Source of the DNA: Candidatus Brocadiia bacterium
GTDB taxonomy: Bacteria > Planctomycetota > PUPC01 > DSUN01
Assembly: GCA_016782825.1 (NCBI GenBank)
Contig: JADHXT010000015.1
Coordinates: 1 to 21,505 of the forward strand
Length of the DNA: 21,505 nucleotides
Direction: 5' to 3'
A model generated the notes under the pieces. The model was not told where the DNA came from. It was given only the letters and a program-made list of their open reading frames with translations, and searched no databases. The position numbers and the translations under genes are program-made. Of this stretch, positions 6,369-14,114 are shown in pieces. Position 1 is the first letter of the stretch. Every line of letters begins with the position of its first letter.

Positions 6369-7424
6369 TCAGGCGTCAGGCGGCTGGGGGAGGACGTGGA
6401 TGGCTTCGGGAGGGAAGGCCACGACGCGCGACTCGCCGACGCAGCCGGCCGACTCCGCCGCCGTGCGCCCTACGTAGGCCACAAGCTGGCGCCCGGCGTC
6501 GAACTCGACGCGCCGGTACGGCCCACGGTCGGTCACGCGACGGAGCACCGCGGGCACGCCGTTGGGCACCGTGCTGCCGGGGGCGTGGATGCGGACGGCT
6601 TCGGGGCGCACCACGAACGTCACGTCGCCGCGATAGTGGCCGGGCACGTGGACCGTGTGGCCGTCGAAGGCCAGCGTGGTGCTTCCATCGTCGGCGGGCG
6701 TGGCCGTGGCGGGGATGATGTTCTCGGTGCGGAAGAAGCGGGCCACAAACTCCGTGGCGGGCCGCCGCAGCAGCTCGTCGATGGGGCCGTGCTGCACGAG
6801 GCGGCCCTGGTGCAGCACGCCGGCGCGGTCGGCCACGCTGAAGGCCTCCTCCAGGATGTGGCTCACGTGGATGGCCGTCACCCGCAGTTCCTCGTGGATG
6901 CGGCGCAGCTCCGAGCACAGCCGTTCGCGACTGGGTTCATCGAGCGCGCTCACCGGCTCGTCGAGCAGCAGCACCCGCGGCTGGCTGGCCAGCGCGCGCG
7001 CGAGGGCCACCTTCTGGCGCTCGCCGCCACTGAGCGACATGGGCCAGCGGTCGAGCAGCTCGCCCAGGCCGAGCAGCTCGATGAGAGGCTCGAGCCGCTT
7101 GCGTCGTTCGGCCGCCTCCACGCGGCGCACCCGCAGGGGAAACTCGATGTTGCGGCGGACGGTCAGGTGGGGGAACAGCCCCTGGTGCTGGGGCACGTAG
7201 CCGATTCCGCGGTCGCGCGGGGGGAGGGCTGTCACGTCCTCGCCCTCGACGATGATGCGGCCCTGCTGGGGACGGAGCAGGCCGCAGATGCTCTCGAGGA
7301 GCAGCGTTTTGCCCATGCCCGTGGGGCCGAGCAGCACGAAGTAATCGCCCGCCGCCACTTCGAGATGGAGCGGGCCGAGGTGGAAGCCGCCGACGCTGAA
7401 CTCCAGGCCCTCGATGCGTATCAT
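6369..7424 (-). CDS. ABC transporter ATP-binding protein, ModC/PotA-like with TOBE domain
   Basis: A 351-residue importer ATPase. Walker A GPTGMGKT is at residues 33-40, followed by the Q-loop region GYVPQHQGLFPHLTV, the signature LSGGERQ, Walker B VLLLDEP and the switch His in AIHVSHILEEA. After about residue 240 comes a C-terminal TOBE-like region with VTFVVRPEAVRIH, typical of ModC, CysA and PotA importers, where it binds substrate or regulates transport. The preferred start is the ATG at 7424, which overlaps the permease stop as ATGA and has AGAGGTGG upstream; a GTG at 7436 would add four residues. It is the last gene of the ABC operon and should energise the permease encoded just upstream. 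Molybdate, tungstate or another oxyanion is likely from the binding protein type; the exact substrate is unknown. Confidence 0.9.
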   Translation of the reverse strand: MIRIEGLEFSVGGFHLGPLHLEVAAGDYFVLLGPTGMGKTLLLESICGLLRPQQGRIIVEGEDVTALPPRDRGIGYVPQHQGLFPHLTVRRNIEFPLRVRRVEAAERRKRLEPLIELLGLGELLDRWPMSLSGGERQKVALARALASQPRVLLLDEPVSALDEPSRERLCSELRRIHEELRVTAIHVSHILEEAFSVADRAGVLHQGRLVQHGPIDELLRRPATEFVARFFRTENIIPATATPADDGSTTLAFDGHTVHVPGHYRGDVTFVVRPEAVRIHAPGSTVPNGVPAVLRRVTDRGPYRRVEFDAGRQLVAYVGRTAAESAGCVGESRVVAFPPEAIHVLPQPPDA

Positions 7425-8263
7425 CGCGCCCACCACCTCTGCCCGGGGGCCAGCGCGTGGATGGCCACCAGGGCCACGGCGGCGAGGCCGACCATCACCA
7501 GCGCCACGGCCAGGGCCACCTCCACGTTGCCGATCGACAGCTCGAGGTAGATGGAGGTGGGCATCACCTCAGTCTTGTAGCGCACGGAGCCGCAGAAGAT
7601 CATCAGAGGCCCGAAGATGCCCACGGCGCGCGCCCACGCCATGATGGCTCCCGCCACGATGCCATTGCGCGCCACCGGCAGCGCCACGCGGGTAAACGCC
7701 TGCCACGGCGTGCAGCCGAGGGTGAGCGCCAGTTGCTCGAGGCGACGGTCCACACCGTCGAAGGCCGCCGTGGCCGCGCGCACGCCGTACGAGGCCGACA
7801 CGAGAAACTGGCACAGCACGATACCCGGCACGGTGTAGACGAACTTCAGCCCCGTGGACTCGATCCACTGGCCCAGGCTCGTGCTGAAGAACACCAGCAG
7901 CGACACGCCGATCACCAGCGGAGGCAGCACGATCGGCAGGTCCACCAGCGTGTCCACCACCACGATGCCACGAAAGCGGTAGCGGCTCAGCGCGTAGCCC
8001 ATCGGTATGGCGAACACCACCACGAGCACCAGCGTGCAGGCCGACGTGATGGCGCTCAGCTTCACGGCGGCCAGGATGGCCCCCCACGCCACCTTCTTCG
8101 GCATGGGCGTGCGCTGGATGTACAGCAGGTCCGTGACCAGCAGCGTGACGACGATGAGCAGGAAGAGAAATACAAAAGCCAGAGTCACCACGGAGAGTGG
8201 GTGCACCCGCGGCCCCGCCACAGGCCCGCGATCGACGTTGGTGTGGTGTGTGGCTTCGGCCAC
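7421..8263 (-). CDS. ABC transporter permease, ModB/CysT-like
   Basis: A 280-residue inner membrane protein with about six hydrophobic segments, starting with VVTLAFVFLFLLIVVTLLV (about 25-43) and ending with ALAVALVMVGLAAVALVAI. The cytoplasmic coupling (EAA) loop is visible as LEQLALTLGCTPWQAFTRVALP followed by IVAGAIMAWARAVGIFGPLM, the form found in molybdate, tungstate and sulfate permeases. It is the single permease in the operon, so it probably works as a homodimer. The start is a GTG at 8263 with AGGAG eight bases upstream. Its stop overlaps the ModC-like ATPase start by four bases. The 146-base gap ahead of it, after the binding-protein gene, is the largest inside the operon. Confidence 0.9.
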   Translation of the reverse strand: MAEATHHTNVDRGPVAGPRVHPLSVVTLAFVFLFLLIVVTLLVTDLLYIQRTPMPKKVAWGAILAAVKLSAITSACTLVLVVVFAIPMGYALSRYRFRGIVVVDTLVDLPIVLPPLVIGVSLLVFFSTSLGQWIESTGLKFVYTVPGIVLCQFLVSASYGVRAATAAFDGVDRRLEQLALTLGCTPWQAFTRVALPVARNGIVAGAIMAWARAVGIFGPLMIFCGSVRYKTEVMPTSIYLELSIGNVEVALAVALVMVGLAAVALVAIHALAPGQRWWAR

Positions 8264-8409
8264 GGGGCGGCTCCTGCGCCTGCGCGGGTGCGGGGGCTCT
8301 TCGGGGCCTCGCGTGTCGCACAGGCTGACAGAAATGATAGTCCTATCCTACCACGGCTGGCGCGCCGCGTCGAAGGCCGTCGCATGCGGCGGGGGCGGGC
8401 CAGGAGAAG
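8264..8409 (-). other. Gap inside the ABC operon between binding protein and permease
   Basis: The 146 bases hold a short inverted repeat GATAG/CTATC (8335-8346). Reading toward the permease there is a weak promoter-like pair (TTCGAC, 18 bases, TAGGAT). Both signals are weak. The gap may allow separate control of the permease and ATPase genes or may be a processing site. Confidence 0.25.
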
Positions 8410-9975
8410 CTACTCGGCGGCCAGTTGGGTGGTGTAGTGGTGCTCTTGGAGGATGGCCTGGCTCTTCTCGCTGCACAGGAAGGCGGCGAATCGCTCCGCT
8501 GCCTTGGCCTGGGTGGCCGACTTGAGCAAGGCGATCGTCACGTGGGAAATGATGTTCTGCTCCTTGGGGATGGCCACCACGTCAGTGCTGTCGGCATACT
8601 GGGCTGCAATGGCGTCCCACACGATGGCGGCGTCGCAGTGGCCGGTCTTCACCTGCACGCCCAATTCGTTGACGGTGAGCGACGGGAACACCAGGTTCTT
8701 GCGGTAGTCCTCGACAGCGATCTTGTTCTTCTCGAAGATCTGCACAGTGGCTTTGCCAACGGCGCAGGCGTCGGGGTTGCCCAGGGCGAGCCGCAGGCCG
8801 GGTTTCGTGAGGTCGGCCAGGGTCTGGATGCCCTTGGGATTGCCCTTCTTGACCATGATGACAGGCACGAAGTAGCAGATGCTCCATCGCTTGCCGATGA
8901 GGTTGAGCTCGGCCGCGCGGTCGAGGTAGCGCTCGTCGCCGGGCGCGTAGAGGTCGCCCTGGCGCGAGGCCTTGATGCGGGAGAGCAGCACGCCCGAGCC
9001 CGCGTAATCAGGCGTGATGGAGATGCCGGTCTCGGCCGTGAAGGCGTCGATGACCTCGGCCGCGGCGAGTCGGATGCCGGGGCAGCAGTAGAGGTAGACA
9101 GGCCCTGTGGCTTCGGTCGCCTTGGTGTTCGGCTGAGGAGCGGGTGTGGGGTCATCGGGCGGGGGCGGCACGGGCGAGTCGGTGAAGCCGTGCTTCGCGA
9201 ACACGGCGCGGCCGCGACGGGAGTTCACCAGCTCGGCGAATGCCGTGGCGTCCTCGAGGCGCTTCGAGCAGGCGAGGGTGGCGATGGTCACCTTGACCAT
9301 GCTCATGTCGATCTGGCCGAAGGTGGCGCTGGTGACGGCGTCGACCTTCGGGTCGGGGCGGTAGGGCGGCTCGATGGGCACGAGGTCGAGCTTCTCTTTC
9401 CGCGCGTGGATCACGGCGTTCCACACGATGCCGGCATCGAGGTTGCCGATGATCACGGCATTGGCGATCTGCCCGCCCATGCGCGAGCGGGTGACCACGT
9501 TGCCGGCGATGGCATCGGCCACGCCGGTCTTCTTGAACATGACGGGGCAGATGTGGCCGAGGGTGGAGTAGTTGGGGTCGGTGAGGCCGATGCGGAGGCC
9601 TTCGCGGCCGAGGTCGCGCAGGCCCTGGATCTTCTTGGGGTTGCCCTTGGCGACGGCGATGCTGGGCATGAGCGCGGCGACGGTCCAGATGCGGCGGTGT
9701 AGTCGCTTGAGCTCGAGCGCCCCCGCAAAGGGGTCGTGGCACACATAGAGGTCGCCCTTGCGCGACTGGTCGATCTTGATCAGGAGCCCGCCGGAGTCGG
9801 CATAGTCAATGTCGATATGCTTGCCCGTTTCCTTCTCGAAGACCTGCGCCAGTTCCTCGATGGCGGGGCGCATGGTGCCCCCCACGTAGCAGCGCAGGTC
9901 CTCCTTGCCACAGCCAGCCAGCAGGGCCAAGAGCGGCAACACGGCGAGAGCCCAGATGCGTCGGTCTGCATTCAC
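8410..9975 (-). CDS. Lipoprotein with two tandem ModA-like solute-binding domains
   Basis: A 521-residue protein. The N-terminus is a lipoprotein signal with LLAGC at 18-22, so Cys22 should be lipidated. Domain 1 (about 27-265) and domain 2 (about 292-515) are both ModA-like and clearly repeat each other. Compare FEKETGKHIDIDYADSGGLL with FTAETGISITPDYAGSGVLL, RKGDLYVCHD with RQGDLYAPGD, AVAKGNPKKIQGLRDL with MVKKGNPKGIQTLADL, and LDAGIVWNAVI with CDAAIVWDAIA. A Pro-rich linker (SPVPPPPDD...) at about 267-290 joins them. Such domains bind molybdate, tungstate or related oxyanions outside the inner membrane; normally one domain per protein of about 250 residues is found. The GTG start at 9975 overlaps the LolD-like stop as GTGA and has AAGGAGAA upstream. 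The two domains differ, so they may bind different ligands or give two docking sites. Confidence 0.92.
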   Translation of the reverse strand: MNADRRIWALAVLPLLALLAGCGKEDLRCYVGGTMRPAIEELAQVFEKETGKHIDIDYADSGGLLIKIDQSRKGDLYVCHDPFAGALELKRLHRRIWTVAALMPSIAVAKGNPKKIQGLRDLGREGLRIGLTDPNYSTLGHICPVMFKKTGVADAIAGNVVTRSRMGGQIANAVIIGNLDAGIVWNAVIHARKEKLDLVPIEPPYRPDPKVDAVTSATFGQIDMSMVKVTIATLACSKRLEDATAFAELVNSRRGRAVFAKHGFTDSPVPPPPDDPTPAPQPNTKATEATGPVYLYCCPGIRLAAAEVIDAFTAETGISITPDYAGSGVLLSRIKASRQGDLYAPGDERYLDRAAELNLIGKRWSICYFVPVIMVKKGNPKGIQTLADLTKPGLRLALGNPDACAVGKATVQIFEKNKIAVEDYRKNLVFPSLTVNELGVQVKTGHCDAAIVWDAIAAQYADSTDVVAIPKEQNIISHVTIALLKSATQAKAAERFAAFLCSEKSQAILQEHHYTTQLAAE

Positions 9976-10655
9976 ATCGCTTCTCCTTGCTCGGGAGAGC
10001 CGGGGTCAAGTTTGCCCTCACGGATCTTGATGGTACGCTGGGCGTACCGCTCCGCGAGGTCTTCGTGCGTGACGAAGATGATCGTGCCGCCCTCGCGGTG
10101 GAAGTCGGCCAGGTAGCCCATCACATCGGCGGCGCTGTCGGGGTCGAGATTGCCCGTCGGCTCGTCGGCGAGGATGAGCCGGGGCCGGTTGAGCAGGGCG
10201 CGGGCCATGGCCACGCGCTGGCGCTCGCCGGTGCTCAGCTCGGCGGGCTTGTGCGCGGCGCGTTCCGCCAGCCCGAAGCGCTCGATCAGATCGCCGGCGG
10301 CCTGCCGCGCATCGTCGCGCTCGCGGGCCATCGTGGGCAGCAGCACGTTGTCCAACACGCTGAGGTAGGGCACGAGATGGAACATCTGGAAGACGAAGCC
10401 GAGCTTCTCGGCACGGAAACGGGCGCGCTCGCTCGACGACAGGGCATAGATGTCCGTGCCGTCCACGGCCACGGTGCCGCTCGTGGGCCGCACCATGCCG
10501 CCCACGGCCAGCAGGAAGGTGCTCTTGCCGCTGCCGCTCGGGCCCTTGATGGCCACAAACTCGCCCGCCGCCACGTGGAGGCTCACCCCATCGAGCGCGC
10601 GCACTTCGCCCTGTGGGGCGCGGTGCACTTTGGAAACGCTATCGAGTCGGACCAC
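9972..10655 (-). CDS. ABC transporter ATP-binding protein, LolD/MacB type
   Basis: A 227-residue ATPase of LolD/MacB/FtsE type. Walker A GPSGSGKST is at 38-46, then LGFVFQMFHLVPYLSVLDNVLLP (Q-loop Gln90, typical LolD wording), the signature LSTGERQ (140-146), Walker B LILADEPTGNLD (160-171) and the switch His197 in FVTHED. I chose the GTG at 10655. The longer frame begins with a TTG at 10742 that lies inside the -35 box, upstream of the likely transcription start. It is the first gene of the ABC operon, with GTGA overlap to the binding protein. LolD-type ATPases normally serve FtsX/MacB-type permeases, and none is present here, so its partner is unknown. A second look at the permease pairing is warranted. 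Confidence 0.88.
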   Translation of the reverse strand: MVRLDSVSKVHRAPQGEVRALDGVSLHVAAGEFVAIKGPSGSGKSTFLLAVGGMVRPTSGTVAVDGTDIYALSSSERARFRAEKLGFVFQMFHLVPYLSVLDNVLLPTMARERDDARQAAGDLIERFGLAERAAHKPAELSTGERQRVAMARALLNRPRLILADEPTGNLDPDSAADVMGYLADFHREGGTIIFVTHEDLAERYAQRTIKIREGKLDPGSPEQGEAM

Positions 10656-10713
10656 TGGACAGGCCCCCGAACAGGCCAGATGCAAGGAACAGCCACGCGC
10701 AGCACCGCGCGAC

Positions 10714-10742
10714 AGTATAGAGCGAACACGGTCGCCTATCAA
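10714..10742 (-). promoter_or_regulatory. Sigma-70 type promoter of the ABC operon
   Basis: On the minus strand TTGATA (10742-10737), a 17-base spacer and TATACT (10719-10714) give a strong match, with a start near 10707 and a leader of about 50 bases to the GTG at 10655. It is back to back with the promoter of the SH3 gene. Confidence 0.7.
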
Positions 10743-10759
10743 GTGGGGCTGTTAACTCA

Positions 10760-10788
10760 TTGACTTCGCGACATGGTGTACCTATAAT
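10760..10788 (+). promoter_or_regulatory. Sigma-70 type promoter of the SH3-domain gene
   Basis: TTGACT (10760-10765), a 17-base spacer and a perfect TATAAT (10783-10788) put the transcription start near 10795. The leader to the chosen ATG at 10857 is about 60 bases. An in-frame ATG at 10800 would be almost leaderless and would spoil the signal peptide. Confidence 0.8.
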
Positions 10789-10856
10789 GCAGGCGTGCAA
10801 TGCTTGAGCGCCTCTCGGGCGCGATTGGACTCCAGCCGACCTTCGGGGGCACAACG

Positions 10857-11774
10857 ATGCAGCGCAGCGCGCGATTGGTGAGTTTTCTCTTTCTTCTGGC
10901 CTTCGCGGCGAAGGCGAGCGCGGGCGAAGCCGCCGCGCCGTCCGAGCCCAAGGCCGCCCCCGCAGCCAAGGCCGCGCCGGCCCCCGCTCCCGCCACGCCC
11001 GCGGCCCCCGCTCCGCCCCGCGAGGCCTTCCCCTACAACGGCGAGGTGACCGGCACCCGCGTGTACGTGCGTGCCGGCGACGGCATCAACTACACCATCC
11101 TCACCGTGGCCGGCCCCCACGACCGCGTGCGGGTGAAGACCCGCCGCTTCGACTGGCTCGGCATCGATGTGCCCCGCACCTGCACCGTGTGGGTCCACAA
11201 GGGCATGCTGTCGGCCCAGCCCGACGGCAAGACCGCCACGGTGACCCGCGACCGCGTGAACGTGCGGGCCCGCGCCCTCGCCACGTCCAACGTGATGGGC
11301 CAGCTCCCCGAGGGAGCCACCGTGGCGATCGTGGACACCGATGGCGAGTGGGTCGGCATCGAGCCGCCGCCGCAGGCCACGGCGTGGGTCCACCACAAGT
11401 ACGTGCGCAAGACGTCGGGCGCCGCGCTGCCTCGCGTCGCCACGCCCGCACGGCCCGTGCCCAAGGACGCCTTGAGCATGGGCAGGTCGCTGGCTCTGCT
11501 CCGCGACGCGCGGATGATCTACGAGGCCGAGCTCAAGAGGCCAGCCGCCCAGCGCGACTTCACCACCGTGCTCGCCGCGTACCAGAAGGTGGCCGAGAAG
11601 TCGGCCAACGAGGGCCTGGCCCGCCGAGCCGAGAGTGCGCGGCAGCGGCTGCTCAAGATCGTCGACCTGCACAAGGTGCTCCAGGCCGCCCGGAAGCCCA
11701 TCCGGGAGTTCGACGACAAGTACAAGAAGCTCGAGGCCGAGTACAAGCGCAAGGCGGGCCTGCCCAACGAATAA
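10857..11774 (+). CDS. Secreted protein with two bacterial SH3-like domains and a helical C-terminus
   Basis: A 305-residue protein. From the ATG at 10857 it begins MQRSARLVSFLFLLAFAAKASA, a clear Sec signal peptide with a cleavage site after ASA. An Ala/Pro-rich stretch of about 35 residues follows. SH3-like repeat 1 is NGEVTGTRVYVRAGDGINYTI...WVHKGML (about 60-120). Repeat 2 is TVTRDRVNVRARALATSNVMGQLPEGATVAIV...WVHHKYV (about 125-185). The C-terminal 100 residues are charged and helical (ARMIYEAELKRPAAQRDFTTVLAAYQKVAEKS...) and end in a Lys/Glu-rich segment. Such domains often bind peptidoglycan or mediate envelope protein contacts; no enzyme domain is seen. GGGGGC lies upstream of the start. 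It is a single gene with its own promoter, divergent from the ABC operon. Confidence 0.85.
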   Translation: MQRSARLVSFLFLLAFAAKASAGEAAAPSEPKAAPAAKAAPAPAPATPAAPAPPREAFPYNGEVTGTRVYVRAGDGINYTILTVAGPHDRVRVKTRRFDWLGIDVPRTCTVWVHKGMLSAQPDGKTATVTRDRVNVRARALATSNVMGQLPEGATVAIVDTDGEWVGIEPPPQATAWVHHKYVRKTSGAALPRVATPARPVPKDALSMGRSLALLRDARMIYEAELKRPAAQRDFTTVLAAYQKVAEKSANEGLARRAESARQRLLKIVDLHKVLQAARKPIREFDDKYKKLEAEYKRKAGLPNE

Positions 11775-11887
11775 GGCGGCCCGCACCGGCTCGCGCACAA
11801 GGCATCGAGCGGCCTATGTGCTTTCCCACGCTACAGATACGCCGCGCACGATGCGTCCGGCCCCCGCGCCGCACGCGGGGATTGCCC

Positions 11888-11916
11888 TTGACTTGACGAG
11901 GTGATCGTCCTATAAT
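11888..11916 (+). promoter_or_regulatory. Strong sigma-70 type promoter upstream of rny
   Basis: TTGACT (11888-11893), a 17-base spacer and a perfect TATAAT (11911-11916) give a start near 11923. It lies about 600 bases before the rny start codon, much further than for the other operons in the window. Confidence 0.8.
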
Positions 11917-11922
11917 ATTCGT

Positions 11923-12010
11923 CTGAAGTGCGGGGGTGCCGTTAGCCTCCGCTAACAACACATTTGTGGGAAAACCACAGACCGGAGACATTGTGCTGGG
12001 GGACTGGCAC
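11923..12010 (+). ncRNA. Candidate structured RNA or riboswitch-like leader upstream of rny
   Basis: Right after the predicted start there is a perfect stem GTTAGC-CTCC-GCTAAC (11941-11956), extended by GTG/CAC across a 2x2 internal loop (11936-11961). A second hairpin TGTGG-GAAAA-CCACA (11965-11979) follows. GTGCC (11936-11940) can alternatively pair with GGCAC (12006-12010) to enclose both, which would give a multibranch fold. The alternative pairings resemble switching leaders. I recognise no known family: RNase P, tmRNA and SRP signature sequences are absent. From memory, 6S RNA lies upstream of rny in some deltaproteobacteria; that is a possibility only. The 3' end is unknown. Confidence 0.4.
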
Positions 12011-12532
12011 GGTTTCTGGGCGAGTGGATGGGCAATGATAGAGCTGTTCCTGAATCACCGGTGGCCGGCGGCGTTGGCCGCGTCCGAGCTCGACTGGCTC
12101 GCAGCGTTGCTCGCGTTCTTCCGGCCGCTGTTTGGGAGTAGAAGAGGAAGGCTGCAACTGCGATCGTCCACACAGGTGTTCCATGGTACAGAAGTTCATC
12201 TGGGCAGGCCCATGCGGAGGCACCGCGATAGTCGAGCGCACCCGTGCGCCTGGCAAGCGGCGCCCGAACGACTCTGTCGTTGCATCGGCGTGCTGACGAG
12301 GCAGCCCGTGTAGCCTTTCTTACAACTGAACAGCACCGGCCGGTGTGCCAGGGCACCTCCAGGTCCCGCCCGTCCCTCCTCCACGCGCGCGAGCGTCATC
12401 CGACGCATGCACCGCGCGCCTCGCCGTGCAGCCCCGCCAGATTGCATACACTGCCACGAGCGCTTCGGCGCGCCGTCGCGGTGCCCGCGCGACCTGCACG
12501 GCACCGGACGGAGAGCAGAAGGGGAAACCAAC

Positions 12533-14101
12533 GTGGTACCCGCAGCGATTGCCCTTGAAACACAAGCCATCGTGGGTCTTGGCGTCGGCGTGGCCATCGG
12601 CTTCGGCGTGAGCCTGCTCATCGGCCTGGTGAAGCGCCAGAGCGCACGCACCCAGGCCGCCAGCATCCTCGAGGAAGCCGAGAAACAGGCCGAGGAGGCC
12701 CGCCGCAAAGGCGAAGGGGCCGCCAGGGAAGAACTCCATCGCCGCCGCGAGGAGTTCGAAGAGGAGACCCGCGAAACGCGCACCGAGCTCAAGCTCCTCG
12801 AGAAACGCCTCGTCAAACGCGAGGATGCCCTCGAACGCAAGAGCGAGGCCATAACCAAGCGCGAGAAATACGTGGACCAGCTCGAACGCGACCTGTCGGC
12901 TCGCACCGAGAACCTCGCCCGGCGCGACCGCGACCTTTCCGAGGTGCTCGACAAGCAGAAGGATGCGCTCTACCACATCACCTCGCTCAGCCCGCAGGAG
13001 GCCAAGGCACAGCTCTTCGAGCGCCTCGAGCGCGACCTCGATCGCGAGGTGTCCACCGTGATCGACCGCAAGATCCAGCAAACCAAGGAGCGCTGCGACG
13101 AAGAGGCCCGCGTCATCCTCAGCACCGCCATCCAGCGCTGCGCCGTCGAACACACCACGGAGAGCGTCGTCTCCGCCATCGACCTGCCCACCGACGAAAT
13201 GAAGGGCCGCATCATCGGCCGCGAAGGCCGCAACATCCGCGCCTTCGAGAAAGCCACCGGCGTGGACGTCATCGTGGACGACACGCCCGGCGTCGTTGTC
13301 CTCTCCGCCTTCGACAGCACACGCCGCGAGATGGCACGCCAGGCCATGGAAGAGCTCGTGGCCGATGGCCGCATCCACCCCTCCCGCATCGAGGAAGTGG
13401 TAGAGAAAGCCAAGCGCAAGACCGAAGAGACCATCGCCAGCATCGGCAAGCAGGTGCTCTTCGACATGAACATCCACACCAAGAACCCCAAGCTGGCCTA
13501 CCTGCTGGGCCGCCTCAAGTACCGCACCAGCTACGGGCAAAACGTGCTCCAGCACTCCATCGAGGTGGCCCACCTGGCCTCCATCATGGCCTCCGAGCTC
13601 AAGCTCGACGGCCAGCTCGCCAAGCGCTGCGGCCTGCTGCACGACATCGGCAAGGCCGTGGACCACGAGCTCGAAGGCGGCCACCCCGAGATCGGCGCGC
13701 TGCTGGGCAAGCGCTACGACGAAGACCCCATCGTCATCAACGCCATTGCCGCCCACCACGAAGGCGAAGACCCCACCAGCGTCTACGCCGTGCTCATCCA
13801 GGCCGCCGACGGCATTTCCGCCGCACGGCCCGGCGCGCGACGCGAGACGATCGAGAAATACATCCGCCGCCTCGAACGGCTCGAGGCCGTGGCCAACGCC
13901 TTCGAGGGCGTGGACAACGCCTACGCCATCCAGGCCGGCCGCGAGGTGCGCGTGATCGTCAATGGCGAACGGGTGGACGACAACCGCACGGCCAAGCTGG
14001 CCCGCGACATCGCCAAGGAGATCGAGCAGGAGCTCACCTACCCCGGCGAAATCCGCGTCACCGTCATCCGCGAGACCCGCGTGGTCGACTACGCACGGTA
14101 G
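12533..14101 (+). CDS. rny: Ribonuclease Y
   Basis: A 522-residue membrane-anchored endoribonuclease of the usual length (about 520). Residues 5-32 form one hydrophobic anchor (IVGLGVGVAIGFGVSLLIGL). Residues 35-170 are a long charged coiled coil. The KH domain carries GRIIGREGRNIRAFE with the GREG loop at 229-232. The HD domain has HSIEVAHLASIMASEL and LLHDIGKAVDHE with His370-Asp371 as metal ligands. The C-terminus ends in GEIRVTVIRETRVVDYAR, as in other RNase Y proteins. It starts mRNA decay at the inner membrane. I chose the GTG at 12533, preceded by AAGGGGAA; a longer frame from 12407 would add 42 unrelated residues ahead of the membrane anchor. It is the first gene of the plus-strand housekeeping run. 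Confidence 0.97.
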   Translation: MVPAAIALETQAIVGLGVGVAIGFGVSLLIGLVKRQSARTQAASILEEAEKQAEEARRKGEGAAREELHRRREEFEEETRETRTELKLLEKRLVKREDALERKSEAITKREKYVDQLERDLSARTENLARRDRDLSEVLDKQKDALYHITSLSPQEAKAQLFERLERDLDREVSTVIDRKIQQTKERCDEEARVILSTAIQRCAVEHTTESVVSAIDLPTDEMKGRIIGREGRNIRAFEKATGVDVIVDDTPGVVVLSAFDSTRREMARQAMEELVADGRIHPSRIEEVVEKAKRKTEETIASIGKQVLFDMNIHTKNPKLAYLLGRLKYRTSYGQNVLQHSIEVAHLASIMASELKLDGQLAKRCGLLHDIGKAVDHELEGGHPEIGALLGKRYDEDPIVINAIAAHHEGEDPTSVYAVLIQAADGISAARPGARRETIEKYIRRLERLEAVANAFEGVDNAYAIQAGREVRVIVNGERVDDNRTAKLARDIAKEIEQELTYPGEIRVTVIRETRVVDYAR

Positions 14102-14114
14102 GAAGGAGCGGCCG

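Larger units (their letters stand above)
11775..12532 (+). other. 758-bp gene-poor gap upstream of rny
   Basis: An open frame at 11936-12313 (GTG start) shows mixed third-position bases, no ribosome-binding site and no recognisable family, so I do not call it. The gap holds a near-perfect promoter at 11888, a set of hairpins at 11936-12010 (both listed separately) and a 12-bp palindrome CACCGGCCGGTG at 12334-12345. A weak stem AGGC/GCCT followed by TTCTT (12299-12320) is the only terminator-like signal. From about 12020 to 12300 I see nothing recognisable. It could be a non-coding RNA gene or a long rny leader. Confidence 0.6.

Noticed and set aside
11994..12010. Minus-strand stretch resembling the GCCAGTCCCC block of E. 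coli 6S RNA
   Set aside because: A ten-base match on the strand opposite to the strong promoter, without the other conserved 6S blocks; likely chance.
11936..12313. Possible small gene with a GTG start in the gap before rny
   Set aside because: Mixed third-position bases unlike the real genes, no ribosome-binding site, and its start lies inside the hairpin region.
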